Program-made: the position numbers and the translations under genes
Assembly (NCBI GenBank): GCA_023055425.1
Contig: JALGPY010000009.1
Location: 52,886,616-52,950,615, forward strand
Source: Linanthus parryae
Taxonomy: Eukaryota > Streptophyta > Magnoliopsida > Ericales > Polemoniaceae
DNA: 64,000 nt
Direction: 5' to 3'
Part shown: positions 1 through 11,437 of the stretch, one piece after another
How positions within the stretch are numbered: position 1 is the stretch's first letter
Layout of the letters: every line of letters begins with the position of its first letter
Notes under the pieces: generated by a model
Seen by the model: the letters and a program-made list of their open reading frames with translations, nothing else
The model's database searches: none
What the model was told of the DNA's origin: nothing

Positions 1-557
1 GTCCCTTACTCTTAAACAGGTGACTTCGGCTTGCATCTGCAATGCGTAACTAATAACATTTCATTAGCTGCAAATTCGGTCAAACTATTTGCGGAACATT
101 TAAAATTTTGCACTAATTATTACCTAACTGTAACCTCTGTAGTCCCTGATGCATTAAACTTGCTCTTAAGTCATTAAATTTGGAAAACATTGATGAAGTC
201 ATGAAGATATGTGGTGATGATCTGCTTTTTAGAAACTAGAGTATTGAAACTACTTATATTCTTCTTCGGCTATGTCATCTTGTTTATTCCAAATATGGAA
301 CGAAAAAAAAGATTGATGAGTAGGTTTTTGCTGGGTATCTACTTTAGTACGAAAAGATATTCAGATCTAATCCTTTTAACACGTGGCTTTGGGACTAACT
401 ACAATACTTGTTACTTGTTAGTGAAGATGCAAAAATAAGAGCAGATGTAAGCACAGCTCCGCTGGTTTCCTCTTAATCCTTAAGCGTAGTATACATGAAT
501 GTTTAATCCCTATCCCTTATTTTTTCTACCCTCCCGTTTTTCTTATTTTGAATTAAG
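1..557. other. AT-rich non-coding stretch, probably ABCB intron
   Basis: No convincing coding sequence is seen. The stretch lies directly upstream of an ABCB exon and ends in a pyrimidine-rich tract with an AG at 556-557, so I infer that at least its right part is an intron of the ABCB gene. The short open frames here have no recognisable protein features. Confidence 0.4.
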
Positions 558-1650
558 GGACTCGACACCATGGTGGGTGAGCATGGAACTCAGCTCTCAG
601 GTGGACAAAAGCAAAGAATTGCTATTGCCAGAGCCATTCTAAAAAACCCGCGAAATCTTCTCTTAGATGAAGCTACAAGTGCACTTGATGCAGAATCTGA
701 AAGGGTGGTGCGCGAGGCTTTGGAAAGGTTAATGGTCAACACAACAACAGTCGTGGTTGCTCATCGATTGAGCACAATGAGGAATGCGGACATGATTACA
801 GTCGTCCACCAAGGTAGGATAGTTGAGAAAGGTATTATATAACTCCCAAACTAAAAGGGCTTTGGCCTCTGCCTCCACTTAGGAAGCGGAACCAAAGCTA
901 CACTTAACGCAGCAATAAAACCACCATCGCGGTCTCTAGATATCCCTCCTCCGCCCCTTGCCCTAATCGAACTGACACATTTAAATGAATGGAAGTTGGA
1001 CCAGGGTGGAGATCAGTCCATCGAATGATCTCCTTTCCTTGCCAGGACAGTAACACAAGGTGGGTGTAAGTGACCTAAAGCTAGACGATCCAATCAAAAT
1101 GTAGGTCAATTAATGGCCATACAGACCTAAACGGATAATTGTACGTTCATATATGTGAACTAGTACTACTACCCCTCTGGAAGTACACTTGCAAACTTCT
1201 TTTGTCGACATACTAGAAAGAGCATTGTTTATATCTGTACAAAAAGTTTGGGAGGGGGAGAAGCTGATGCTAAAACTTAATCTCATGAATTACCTTGCAT
1301 AACCACCCTAAGTAGCATTTCCGTTTAGTTACTGTTTGTCTTTCTACGCTATAGCTACTTTTTTTCAAGAAATTCGGGGTTTTCTAATTATTAACGTCGC
1401 ATGTATTTATTGGCCAGAATCGCACTTGGAATTGCTCCATGATCCAGAAGGAGCATACTCTCAACTTATCAAATTTCAAGCTATGAATAGAGGCGATGAA
1501 GAATAATCAGCATTCATGGACTGATCCAGTAGGCAGCCAAGGCAGCGAAGGTCACAGTTCCTGCATTTCTTCAATCGTGGATCATCTGGACAAGGAAGCA
1601 GTAGAAACTCAGTTTCTGAAACTGCTTTCGGTGAAGACAATACTGGATTT
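558..1650 (+). pseudogene. ABCB (P-glycoprotein/MDR type) transporter relic, NBD1 end and linker
   Basis: Two exon-like pieces, 558-831 and 1418-1650, are separated by a GT-AG intron. The first encodes the end of an ATP-binding cassette: the ABC signature [16 protein letters not shown], a Walker [12 protein letters not shown] and the H-loop VVVAHRLS. The second continues with a motif typical of plant ABCB proteins after the first nucleotide-binding domain (ELLHDPEGAYSQLI) and a serine/arginine-rich linker (NRGSSGQGSSRNS), ending at a GTAAGT donor. ABCB proteins are plasma-membrane exporters, some of which carry auxin. In-frame stops (for example after MNRGDEE, near 1504) and the missing remainder of the roughly 1,250-residue protein make this a broken fragment. 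No ABCB sequence reappears to the right of copia element 1. Confidence 0.85.
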
Positions 1651-1854
1651 GTAAGTACAAATATTTAGCTTTTCTTTTTCATTAGCTGTTTTTCAAAATG
1701 TTCTTAGAACAACGTCGTGGAAGCTGTAGCAACATGCAATATGAGTAGAAGTTTTAAAAACCGGACCGGTCATCGAACCGGCAAGTCACTGGTTTACGGT
1801 CGGACCGGTAATTCAACCGGTTTTACTGCACATTTTTTCAATTATATATATTCT
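1651..1854. other. Intron remnant with GGACCGG/AACCGG repeats
   Basis: This follows the donor site of the ABCB fragment and runs to the 5' LTR of copia element 1. Around 1756-1822 it has a cluster of ACCGG/CCGGT words in both orientations, a pattern common in degraded plant hAT-like repeats. No boundaries could be set. Confidence 0.35.
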
Positions 1855-2037
1855 TGGAGTATATGTCATTAGTTCAAACTATAGGGACCTTTTAGCAATA
1901 TAGCATGTACTTTCTTTGCTCGTGTATAAATACATCTTCATGTACTGTACTTTATAAGAAAATAAGAAATCAGAAATTACTTCTTTCTCTCTCTATCTTC
2001 TTCTTCTTCATTTCTTCATTTCTTGAGTTTGTTATCA
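1855..2037 (+). repeat. 5' LTR of copia element 1
   Basis: 183 bp, starting TGGAGTATATG and ending TTATCA. It matches 14195-14411 over its whole length, with a shorter CT tract. It contains a plausible start region (GTATAAATACATC at 1924-1936) and ends directly before a tRNA-Met primer site. Confidence 0.85.
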
Positions 2038-2049
2038 TGGTTTCAGAGC
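2038..2049 (+). other. Primer-binding site, tRNA-iMet type
   Basis: TGGTTTCAGAGC abuts the 5' LTR and has one mismatch to the usual copia site TGGTATCAGAGC, the complement of the initiator tRNA-Met 3' end. This confirms the right border of the LTR. Confidence 0.8.
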
Positions 2050-2068
2050 TTTCGATCGGCAATTCGTC

Positions 2069-2848
2069 ATGAATTCGTCTCTTCCGACTACTCTTCCGGC
2101 GAATCTGCAGCTTTTCATCTCCAATTTTCATCATCTAGTTCATATCAAGCTTGACCACCACAACTATGGCATTTGGCGCCTTCAGTGTCACAGTGCGCTC
2201 ACAGCGAGCTCTTTAATTGATTTGTGGCGATTTCTTGAACTGAAGTTTACCAAATTAAGCTCATCTGATGTGTATAATTTGCGGTCTACTCTGCACAATT
2301 TGAAGAAATCTGGTACTCAAAGTGTTCAAGAATTTTTGACGCCTATCAAGCAAATTTCTGATCAATTAGCTCTTGCTGGTTCTCCTGTTGATAAAGCTGG
2401 TCTGATTTTCTATTCTCTTCAAGGTTTACCTGTTGAATATGCATTTGTTAAACCTGTTATTAGAAATCTTCCCTTGGATATTGACATTGATGATATTCAT
2501 GCTAGAATTCTTGCTGAATCTGTTCATCAAGATCTTGAGCACAAGACATTGTTATCTACATGTGATACCTCTGCTTCTATGGCTATGTTTACTCATCCTC
2601 CTTTCAAACCTTATTCTGGTAAACCTCAGTGGTCCTCAAAGTTTCACAAACACTTTCAGAAACCTCAGGTTAAAAATCCCAACACAAGGGTGTATAATGG
2701 TTTTTCTAAGCCATCTTTGGACATGAAGGTCACATTAGACCACAAGGAGGGAAGACTTCCTCATCTATTACTTGTCAAATATGCACCAAAGAAGGTCATA
2801 CTGCTCTTAATTGTTGGCATAAATTCAAAGAGAACTAACAACCAATAG
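2069..2848 (+). pseudogene. gag: copia element 1 gag (frameshifted)
   Basis: Starts MNSSLPTTLPANLQLF and carries the copia Gag (UBN2-type) region: a HIKLDHHNYGIW segment, then LKFTKLSSSDVYNLRSTLHNLKKSG and the SVQEFLTPIKQISDQLALAGSPV helix region. About 60 residues seem deleted between residues 49 and 55 compared with usual Gags. The CCHC zinc knuckle (C-X2-C-X4-H-X4-C, about 2775-2816) is in another frame than the first 220 codons, so a frameshift lies near 2740. Gag would form the virus-like particle and the knuckle would bind element RNA. Confidence 0.8.
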
Positions 2849-2879
2849 CTCTTCTCTCTCACAACACTAGTTCTTCCAC

Positions 2880-4904
2880 TAGTACTCATGCTCCTTGGGT
2901 GTTTGATTCTGGAGCAACTGAGCATTTCACTAACAATCCAGCTGCCTTACATCATATGCATCCTTATACATCAACCTCTATTGCATTGGCTGATGGAAGT
3001 ATTACTCAATCCTCACACAAGGGTGATGGCATCTTGCCAACTCCAACTGGTACTCTTCTCTTGAATAATATGTTACATGTTCCTTCACTTTCTCATACTC
3101 TTATATCAGTTCGAAAATTGGCTCAGGAAAACAATTTCCAAGTCATTTTTGACTCTTCTTCTGTTGTGGTTCAGGACAAAGCCACTATGAAGGTTTTATA
3201 TAAAGGACCATTAACCAATGGTCTTTACAGTTTTGTGCCTGCTACTTTACACAAATCTACTTCAGCTGCTCTCCACATCAGTGCTTCTAATAAGCATGCA
3301 AGGTTGGGTCATCCATCCTCTAACATAGCTACAGCTATCTCTAAGCAGTCTCTATCTCTTTTGGCATTGGCTCTCATTGTTCTTCTTGTGCTGTTGCTCA
3401 AGCAAAGAAACTTCCATTTCCAGTCACCACTTCTCATACTACAGCTGTTGGTGCTTTACTTCATATGGATGTTTGGGGACCTTCTCCTACTATATCTCAT
3501 GAAGGCTTCAAGTATTTTTTGCTCATAGTGGATGAATTTTCTAGATATTCTTGGCTCTACCCAATGACAGCAAAGACATAAGTGGTTTCTTTAGTTCAGA
3601 ACTTTCTCACCTACTTGGAAAGGCAATTTTCTACCAAAGTCTTGGCTATAAGAACTGATGGTGGAAAAGAATTTGATAATATCTCTCTTAATCAATGCTT
3701 CACACAAAAGGGTATTCTCTATCACAAGACATGTCCATAAACTCCAGAACATAATGGTCTAGTAGAAAGGAAGAATAGACATGTGACTGAAACTATGAGA
3801 ACACTACTGGTTCATGGTTTTGTACCTTCTATCTACTGGATTGATGCTGCTTTAACTTCTGTTTACCTCATTAACAGAATGCCTCTTTCTGTTCTTGGTT
3901 TTATTTCTCCTTATGTTTCATGCATCTCCCTCATATGCCAATCTTAAAGTTTTTGGGTGTCTTTGTTACCCTTGGACAAAACCCTACTCTCACAGAAAAC
4001 TAGATGTGAAGTCTGTAGCTTGTGTGTTTCTTGGATACAAGTTTCCTACTGGTTACAAATGTCTAGGCCCTCTCACTGCCAAAATATATTTCTCTAGACA
4101 TGTTACTTTTCAAGAGTCCATCTTTCCTTTTCACACTACTGCTGTCTCCTCCACTAACTCTTGTCCTTCTTGTGATAATGACTTGACTGCTTTCCCATTA
4201 GTCAATGTCACACCGGTACTACATTCACCTACCGGCTCTTCTCATCCACACAATATTGATCCACCTATCTCTTCTTTTGATTCACTCAACTCTTCCAACA
4301 CTATACTTGTGTCTCCACATCATCATGGGTCTCACACAGATGCCAATACCCCTTCCTCTTCTTCTTCCACATCCACAAATTTACCTCTTCCAGCTGCTAC
4401 TCATCCTATGCAAACCAGATCCAAGAGTGGTATTTCCAAACCTAAAACACCATTTAATCTCTTGGCTACTTCAACTTCAGAAGCTGAAATTGAACCTCTT
4501 ACAGTAAAGCAAGCCTTGCAAAATCCTAAGAGGTACAAGGCTATGTTTGAAGAATACAGTGCTCTGCAAGAATAAAAGACCTGGACTCTGGTTCCCCCTC
4601 ATTCTCTTTATCCAGATAGCAATGTTATTGGCTGCAAGTGGGTCTTCAAAATTAAAAGACATGCTGATGGCAGTATAGCTAGGTCCAAAGCTAGGCTTGT
4701 GGCAAAAAGGTTTAGTCAACAAGAAGGGGTGGACTACTAAGAAACCTTCAGTCCTGTTGTTAAACAACCCACTCTCAGATTGGTGCTCAGTTTGGCATGT
4801 AATTTTGACTGGGAATTGAGACAGTTTGATGTGAATAATGCTTTTTTACATGGCCCTCTATCTGAAGATGTCTTTATGACACAACCTCCTGGGTTTGAAG
4901 ATCA
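2880..4904 (+). pseudogene. pol: copia element 1 pol, part 1 (protease, integrase, N-terminal RT)
   Basis: Protease active site FDSGATEHF at about 2902-2928. The GAG-pre-integrase region (HARLGHPS) is at about 3292-3315. The integrase core follows, with the LHMDVWGP, IVDEFSRYSWLY and RTDGGKEF segments from about 3455, then the chromo-like/ETEN region LKVFGCLCYPW (3940-3975). RT begins at about 4580 ([21 protein letters not shown]) and is cut off at FED where the CACTA element starts. In-frame stops are visible at about 3579, 3738 and 4738, and there is a frameshift in integrase near 3340. The frame resumes at 9854. Confidence 0.85.
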
Positions 4905-5160
4905 CACTACAACAAATATGACATTTGTTGACAGTTTTTTTGTCGACACACAGTTTTATGTCGATGGTTACGCGATTAATCGACAATATCAGAATTTGTC
5001 GATGCACATGATATTTTTTGTCGACCTTTTAGTTATTATTTTATTCTTCCCAATAATATGGTCAATATATTGGGAGTATTTATTTGATTTTGACATCTAC
5101 TTACATAGTGACATATCTTTTTGTCAACTCCTGCTTTAAAAAATTGGAGGGTAAATTAAA
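4905..5160 (+). repeat. 5' subterminal repeat region of the CACTA element
   Basis: Repeated TTGTCGAC/GTCGA words occur after the terminal repeat (4926, 4938, 4960, 4980, 4997 and 5028 areas). The matching 3' region (about 9500-9838) has GTCGGCAG, CTGCCGAC and GACCGAC words. In this family such sites are bound by transposase. Confidence 0.65.
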
Positions 5161-5719
5161 ACAGTTTCCCGCACTCCCAAATTGTAAGGAGGGAATAAAA
5201 AATTTATCACATTTTCAAAGAGACATTTTGGTGAGACATTTTAATCACATTTGAACATTACCCCCACCAACCCGTTTTTCTCAACCTTACCCCTCTTCTC
5301 TTCTCCCCACCGCACATTTCAGAGAGTAGAGAGAGAGAAAAGAGGCAGACGGTAGCAAGAGAGAGAAAGAGAGAGAAGAAGGAGGGAGTGGGTATGCAGA
5401 TCCATCGATGGTGGTGGGGGTCGATGGCCATGGCGATGGGCGCCGATTAGACAAACCCGACTCCGATTTGGCGAGGGCTTCGACCAGGGTTTCTTGGCGA
5501 CGACGAGAATGGCGGACGAGGTTTCCTAGCCGACGACGGAGGCAGCAGACGAGTGTTTCCAGACGGGCGATGAGGGCGGCGGAGGTCCGGTAGTTTCCTT
5601 GCCAGATATAACCTCATAATTGCTCAGTTTGGGGGTAAACTCTTGTGTGTTCTGTTTACTTTTTTATGAGTTTTAGAATGCAATAACTTAAAACTTCCGC
5701 ACTACAAATTTGATTTAGG

Positions 5720-7197
5720 TTATCTCTGAAGTGGTCAAGGACCTTGCTACAAAACCATCTTCCTTATTTGAGAAAACTTTTCAGCGTGCTTTTGGAGAAC
5801 AACTGTTCAGTGGCACTATTTCTTGACGATATGTTGTATTTAACTCAGTTAGAGAATCTGACATTATATGCTCATTTGGATTCCCGTGTTTGTTGCTCCA
5901 CTGTTGAGTAGGCTTTATCAAGAATCACTCAATTTTGGAAAGCTTCTTCAGATATTGAAGTGCAAAATACAGTGTCTGTGCCAAGTTCTCGATATTTGAG
6001 TGACTTCGAGGAACTCCATCCCCTAGGTTAGACCAATTTTCGTTCTTTCCTGTGTTATTTTTCCAGATCAAGAAAAAACTCAGTCTTCTTTGTTTCTTAT
6101 ATCTTTATTTTCCTTCCATTTTTTGTTTTGCAATTTTTACGTTTGTCTACATTAGTATTTCAGATGCTATTGATTACAGTCCAAAAGTAGGAAGAACTTA
6201 TATTTCCTTGAGTCCTGTTAGGTTTTGGTGTAAAGAAGAATTTTAAATACGTGCATATAATTTAAATATGGGGTGCTAAATTTGATCCCTAATCTGGTTG
6301 GGAGTAATTATTTGGAGCTAATGTAGGCAATATATATACATTCTTGAATGGAAATTTTAACAATGATTGAAATAGCTTGGTGATGGTTTCACTTTTTTAC
6401 TTTCTGTGGAGGGGAGGTGGTGGCATGCTGGTTTTCATCTGTTAAAATCCTTTTTCTCCTTATGTTTTCATCCTTTCTACTTTTCTTATTGTACTTCAGG
6501 TTCCCTGTAATGCGTACTGTTTCCAGTCCTTTTTCCTCATTGTATTTGTTTGGTTAACAGAAACATCTAGTAAACAAAATTGGGGAACCACAAGTGTGGC
6601 ATATGACAATCTTCTAATATAAGTGAGCACCTCCTGCCCTCATCACACTGTCGGACTGTGGCATTTCGGTATTCAAATGCCTTCTTGCTATATGCTTCCA
6701 GACGCCACATTTTGATGTGCCTTTGGCATTCATCTTTTAGTTTTCTGGCATTTTCTGATCAGAGTGGCTATCCAATGAACCATTTCCAAAGAAAGTCTAG
6801 AGGAAGGAACTGGTCCAACCTGAAGCTTAAGCAGGGGTTGAGATTGTGTTCTCAGTGGTCTCTCAAGTAGCTGTTTGGCTTCTCAAATCGGATAGAAATA
6901 GATAGTGTTCTCAATAAGAGAGGTTCCTGAATTTTGAACTCCAATATGTCTCAGCGGTGAATGTGCTGAGGTGGAAAATGTGTGGGCCATGTGTGTGTGT
7001 ATATATATATATATGATGATGATGACGAATTGGTCTCTAAATATCGTTGTGCTAATATTTATCTTGCTCATAATTATTAGTCTGTTGCTATTGTTCTGGC
7101 CAAATACAATTTAAAAGTTAACTAATGACAGGTCAAGGTGGGTTTGGCCATGTTGTTTTGTGCAAGAACAAGCTAGATGGAAGACAGTATGCTAATA
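5720..7197 (+). pseudogene. Captured GCN2-like eIF2-alpha kinase fragment (two exons)
   Basis: The first exon-like block ends with VPSSRYLSDFEELHPLG at about 5976-6025. A GT-AG interval follows (about 6026-7131), and the coding sense resumes with QGGFGHVVLCKNKLDGRQYA at about 7135-7194. Together they read as the start of a protein kinase domain with its glycine-rich loop (G-Q-G-G-F-G). The wording fits plant GCN2, the kinase that phosphorylates eIF2-alpha during amino-acid starvation. After QYA the sequence leaves the kinase family, so the lysine of the VAIK-like motif is absent. Upstream (VISEVVKDLATKPSSLFEKTFQRAFGEQL, split here by a stop) is also plausible GCN2. The intron was retained, so capture was at the DNA level. 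Confidence 0.7.
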
Positions 7198-7249
7198 TTT
7201 ATCTTACCAGTGAACGACAGGATATTGCGGTAAGCATATTTGTTTGCCT

Positions 7250-7382
7250 CCATCAAAATTTTTACCTGTTTAATTCGATGGGGATCCAGGAAGACCCTAC
7301 TTTGAAGTCTACAAAAGAACCAAATACCCCAATCCCCGAGTCTCTGACACATTGCTTCGTTATGGTGAATGAGCTTTTATAG
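7250..7382 (+). pseudogene. Unrecognised coding-like scrap inside the CACTA element
   Basis: One frame reads GDPGRPYFEVYKRTKYPNPR, which has the composition of a real protein, but I cannot name the family. It may be a remnant of CACTA transposase accessory sequence or a third captured gene piece. It lies between the kinase fragment and a T-rich tract (7620-7645). Confidence 0.3.
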
Positions 7383-7966
7383 AAAAAAACCTAGTTACAC
7401 AGTAGGCATATCCAGAGCTTATAATACACCATAACGAAACAAGCTACACAACATACACGTCTTGAAGAAATAAAGTGAAAAAGAAGCAAAATACATACGA
7501 AGCGACATACTTTTTTGAATGACATTTACAAGAGTCATCATATATTTTGAATGGCATGTTATGATGGTCAGGTTAGACTTGTATCCTTTTTTGCTACATA
7601 ATTTCTCTCTGTGTTTACTTTATCATTTTTTTTTTTTTTTTGGAAAAAATTGGGGTATTAGTAGTCTGGCAGCTCGTATATAAAGTATTTCTTGTTCTTC
7701 AAAACCAAAATTTTGTTATACTCGAGGTTTCACCCTCTTGGTGTTTGTTCATTTCTCATTTTCAGTTTTACAACTTCACTCGTCTGGTTTATAACTTGGA
7801 CGGTTGTCAGGGAATATCAGAAATATGATTTGTCATGTTCAGAACCTGTTCATAGTATTAGTATTGTTTTTAAAGACAAATTTAGGGATTAAAGACCATA
7901 TTAGGCTCCCAAATCAGGTGTTTTATAGTTTTTCGTTTCAGTGTAGGCATTGCCTCTGCATGTTAC

Positions 7967-8161
7967 AGTCTGTGACTAGGTCACTCATGATAAATGGAGA
8001 CAGACAGGAATTTGCAGGGCTCTTCTTACCAGCAATTAAGGCTTCCTGGAAGAAGGTAGTTTTAGATAAAATGGAAACTGAATATGCAAGATTGATTGGA
8101 AGCAGTGAGGAGTTATTAACAGATTTACAGGAAACTAAGAGGTTGATGGATGGTGGATGTT
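7967..8161 (+). pseudogene. Unrecognised exon-like block inside the CACTA element
   Basis: An AG-bounded open stretch encodes VTRSLMINGDRQEFAGLFLP followed by a helical, charged segment (SWKKVVLDKMETEYARLIGS, then EELLTDLQETKRLMDG) and ends near a GT. Codon-like composition and the flanking splice-like dinucleotides suggest a second captured exon. I do not recognise the family. Confidence 0.35.
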
Positions 8162-8319
8162 CATGGCTGAAATGGTTACTCTCTTTTGACTTGTATCAAT
8201 CTTTATCAATGAAAGAACCCAAACCCAAAAGTAACTTGCCTTTCGCAAATACTACAAATTTAAGCTGTGTTTGTAACTTGTTTGACAAGTCCAAATGGGA
8301 ATTTATGCCGGCACAATGA

Positions 8320-9500
8320 TTTAACTTTCTTTGGTTTAAACTTTAACGTAGTTGAGTTAGCAACAATTAGTTTTTAAGATCCAGTTTTGGTGTATCATGG
8401 TTGCTTATCTTACTTGACTGTTGCAAGCTTGTAGCCTATGAGGACTTCTTCGATCCATGTTGTGAATTAAGATTAAGTGTTGTAGCTGGATATCATTTTC
8501 TTGTGTTTTGTGGAAGTATATACGTTTATAGGCTTAATAACTGAATACTACCATGTTGGCACAGCCACTTTGCTTGTTTGTACCCATACTGTTTGTGGCT
8601 TGAGCTACCTGTAATAATTTTATGTGGTAGAGGTTTTCAATAGAAGGATTGAGATCAGTTCCATCCTATAGGCTGTGCATATCCTACTCCAATGGACTTC
8701 TCTTTTTTTTCGTGAAAAGTCGTATGTCGTAATTGGCCTATTTGCTCTGCTGAACCATTTTTATGCTTATTACTTTTGTACTATGCCATCAGTCCCTAGA
8801 TTTCAAGGTGTATCGTTGATTTTCCTCTTTGTAACAAGGAAAACAAAAAAAATGGCACAAGCACGACATAATGGCCTCTCTCAGTCAAATTAACAGCCAT
8901 ACTGTGACTGTACTCTTTTTTGGGGACTTGGGTACAATTAGCTAGGAGGATAGTACTTATTAAGCTCATTTGTCCTTTACCCTGCTTCTTCAGGCCCAAT
9001 TTGTGATAGCATACTTGCAATTATTCGTCGAGTTGAAATATTGTACCTAACTTTATGACTGGATATCTTGCAGGGGTTCGTGAATTGAATACGTTAGCTT
9101 TTTGGGCCAGATGGGTAGTTCGATAGCTCAGGCCATGGAAACAACCACTGGCGGTCTACTTCTCTTTTTTTGTTAAACAAGACTAGAATATGTTATGACT
9201 TTAGAGTTTTTGAAAGAGTACATATGGTGGAGTATGATGCTTAGTTTTTGCTGTTCAGAACGATTTGTTATAGATTAGAACTTGGACAAAATGACTCTCA
9301 GTTGTTGATGGAAAACACTCGGCTTAAGGATGTAAAAACTTATTATGCAGTATTATTTTTGTTTGTAATGTAAAAAATCCCACTTTTGGAGGGCTGATCT
9401 TGGAATTGAGCACAATTGTGCATATATGTTTATGAGTAGTGTTTGAATTTTGGGTGCATGTCTGCATATATGTAAAAATTTCAATTTTTTTTTATTTGGT
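8320..9500. other. AT-rich interior of the CACTA element, no gene seen
   Basis: No protein of known type, no RNA gene and no further nested element with clear ends were found here. The segment leads into the 3' subterminal repeats. Confidence 0.5.
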
Positions 9501-9853
9501 CGTGATACTGGTGACAAACATGTGTGTCGCCAGGAAGATGTAAAAGTGAGAAACATATCTACTGGTGACAAATATTTTTGTCACTTATCTACATAAACTA
9601 CTAAATTTACTTGTCGGTAGTTGTACTGCCGACAGAAAAGGTTTGTTGTTAGATTTAAACTGTCCACAAAAAATGATGTCGCCTTTTTTTTCTGCCGACG
9701 TAATTGAGATTTGTCGGCCTTAATACTAACGACCGACTTGTAGTGACCATTTTCCGTCAAAAAATTATTTGTCGGCAGAATTTCTACCGACATATTTGGC
9801 CTTTCTAGCGACAATATTTGCTGTCAACGGAGGCAGAATTTGTTGTAGTGTCA

Positions 9854-10379
9854 AACACATACCACATCAGTGTGTCATCTTCAGAAAGCTCTCTATGGAC
9901 TTAAACAAGCCCCTAGAGCTTGGTATCAACTTTTGCACTCCTTTCTTCTTCAACAAGGGTTTGTTACATCTCCTACTGATACTTCTATGTTTTATAGACA
10001 TCATGGAGACAAGATCAGCATTCTCCTAGTTTATGTGGATGATTTAATTCTCACTGGTAGTGATACACTGTTTGATGAGTGTCTCATGAAGAAAATGGCT
10101 CATACTTTCTCCATCAAAGACTTGGGACATCTTTCTTACTTCTTTGGTATGTTCTATCACAAGACTTCTACTGGGTTCTTGCTGTCTCAAAGGAAATATG
10201 ATGTTGAAATACTACACAAAGTTGGATTTAGTGACTGCAAACCAGTTGCCACCCCTGTGGCTCTTAAGACTACTCTAATTCCTAATAATACTCTTCTCCC
10301 AGACCCTTCTTCTTACAGGAGCATTGTAGGGTCTCTCCAATATCTCACCACAAGAAGGCCTGATCTTACCTTCGCTGTC
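9854..10379 (+). pseudogene. pol: copia element 1 pol, part 2 (central RT)
   Basis: Resumes the RT broken at 4904: KALYGLKQAPRAWYQLL, the catalytic YVDD at 10032-10043, KDLGHLSYFFGM, and SIVGSLQYLTTRRPDLTFAV up to the next insertion. The YVDD box is intact. The solo LTR at 10385 ends this part, and the following RNase H resumes at 13612. Confidence 0.9.
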
Positions 10380-10384
10380 AACAA

Positions 10385-11396
10385 TGTAACACCCCCAAAC
10401 TAGCCAAGCCGGAAGCCCGGGGATGTCACTCTGTATCCGAGTCGAGACCCGGATACAAGGAGGTTTTATAACAGAAAATCCATACCAAATCCTTAAAATG
10501 ATTAATTAAAACTTTAAAACTTGTCTCTCTAAAAATATGGGCATGATCCAAAACTATATAACAAAAAAAAAAAAGCCATTTAAAAGATGTTTCATAACTA
10601 AACTTGAATCTCCTAACTATTGTGATGTGTCTCGATCTCCGCGAAAAGCCTTGCTTCCACCTAGACCAGTGGTGCAGAAACAAAAAGAAACACCACAGTT
10701 TCCAAACAGCGGAAAATACTGAGTAAGCAACACCCAGACATGTAAACAGATGATGAAGCAGTTTATAAAAGACACACAAGTTTGAAGAATAAATTATTCA
10801 AGTAAGAGTATAAGTATAAACCGATTTTTCTTCTTTGCTTTCCTCTTGGGTAAATATTTCCAAATTTCCAACATTGTCCAATCGGGACTTTCAATTCTCA
10901 ATCATAAAGGTCCATCATTTAGAAAACATATATTACCATGTTGACACGGGGAGAAACCAAATCGCACAACGAGGTGCGAACCCAATAACACACTCTCAAG
11001 ACCATAAGTGTCGACACCCCCCTAAGACTTCTCGCGGCCGGAGAGGTAAGTACATGGAGCAAAGCTCGGGGACTTGCAACCGAGTAAACCAAATAAACGG
11101 GTCGAGAGACCGTAGTCGACAACGACCAAACCATAATAACGATCACCGGTACAACTATTCCACTTTACGCCATTACACGTTATTAATTCTTCATGTGATA
11201 GTTGTGACATCGTCACTTTTGTAAAACAACAACATGCTCAAATAAACATTTAAAGCTGATATTTCATTTTGAGACAATAAATCACAAAACACAATTTAGA
11301 CACGAAAGAAGGTATGGGAACTAGGCCTGGCATGTTTACTTACCTTGAGTCTCAAGCAAATGCAAATCACTTCCTAGTAACACTCGCGTATTTCCT

Positions 11397-11437
<41 letters not shown>

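Larger units (their letters stand above)
4905..9850. mobile_element. CACTA (CMC/En-Spm) element with captured gene exons
   Basis: A 4,946 bp insertion with perfect 13 bp terminal inverted repeats, CACTACAACAAAT at 4905-4917 and its complement at 9838-9850. The similarity extends to about 30 bp (23 matches). It is flanked by a 3 bp TSD, tca, at 4902-4904 and 9851-9853. The subterminal regions are full of short TGTCGAC/TGTCGGC/TGCCGAC words in both orientations, as in CACTA elements, whose transposase binds such repeats. No transposase is recognisable inside, so it is probably non-autonomous. It carries GCN2-like kinase exons and another exon-like block. Removing the element and one TSD leaves the copia pol frame continuous. 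Confidence 0.93.

Noticed and set aside
211..438. 75-codon open frame at the left edge
   Set aside because: Hydrophobic low-information sequence in AT-rich DNA next to an ABCB exon; probably intron.
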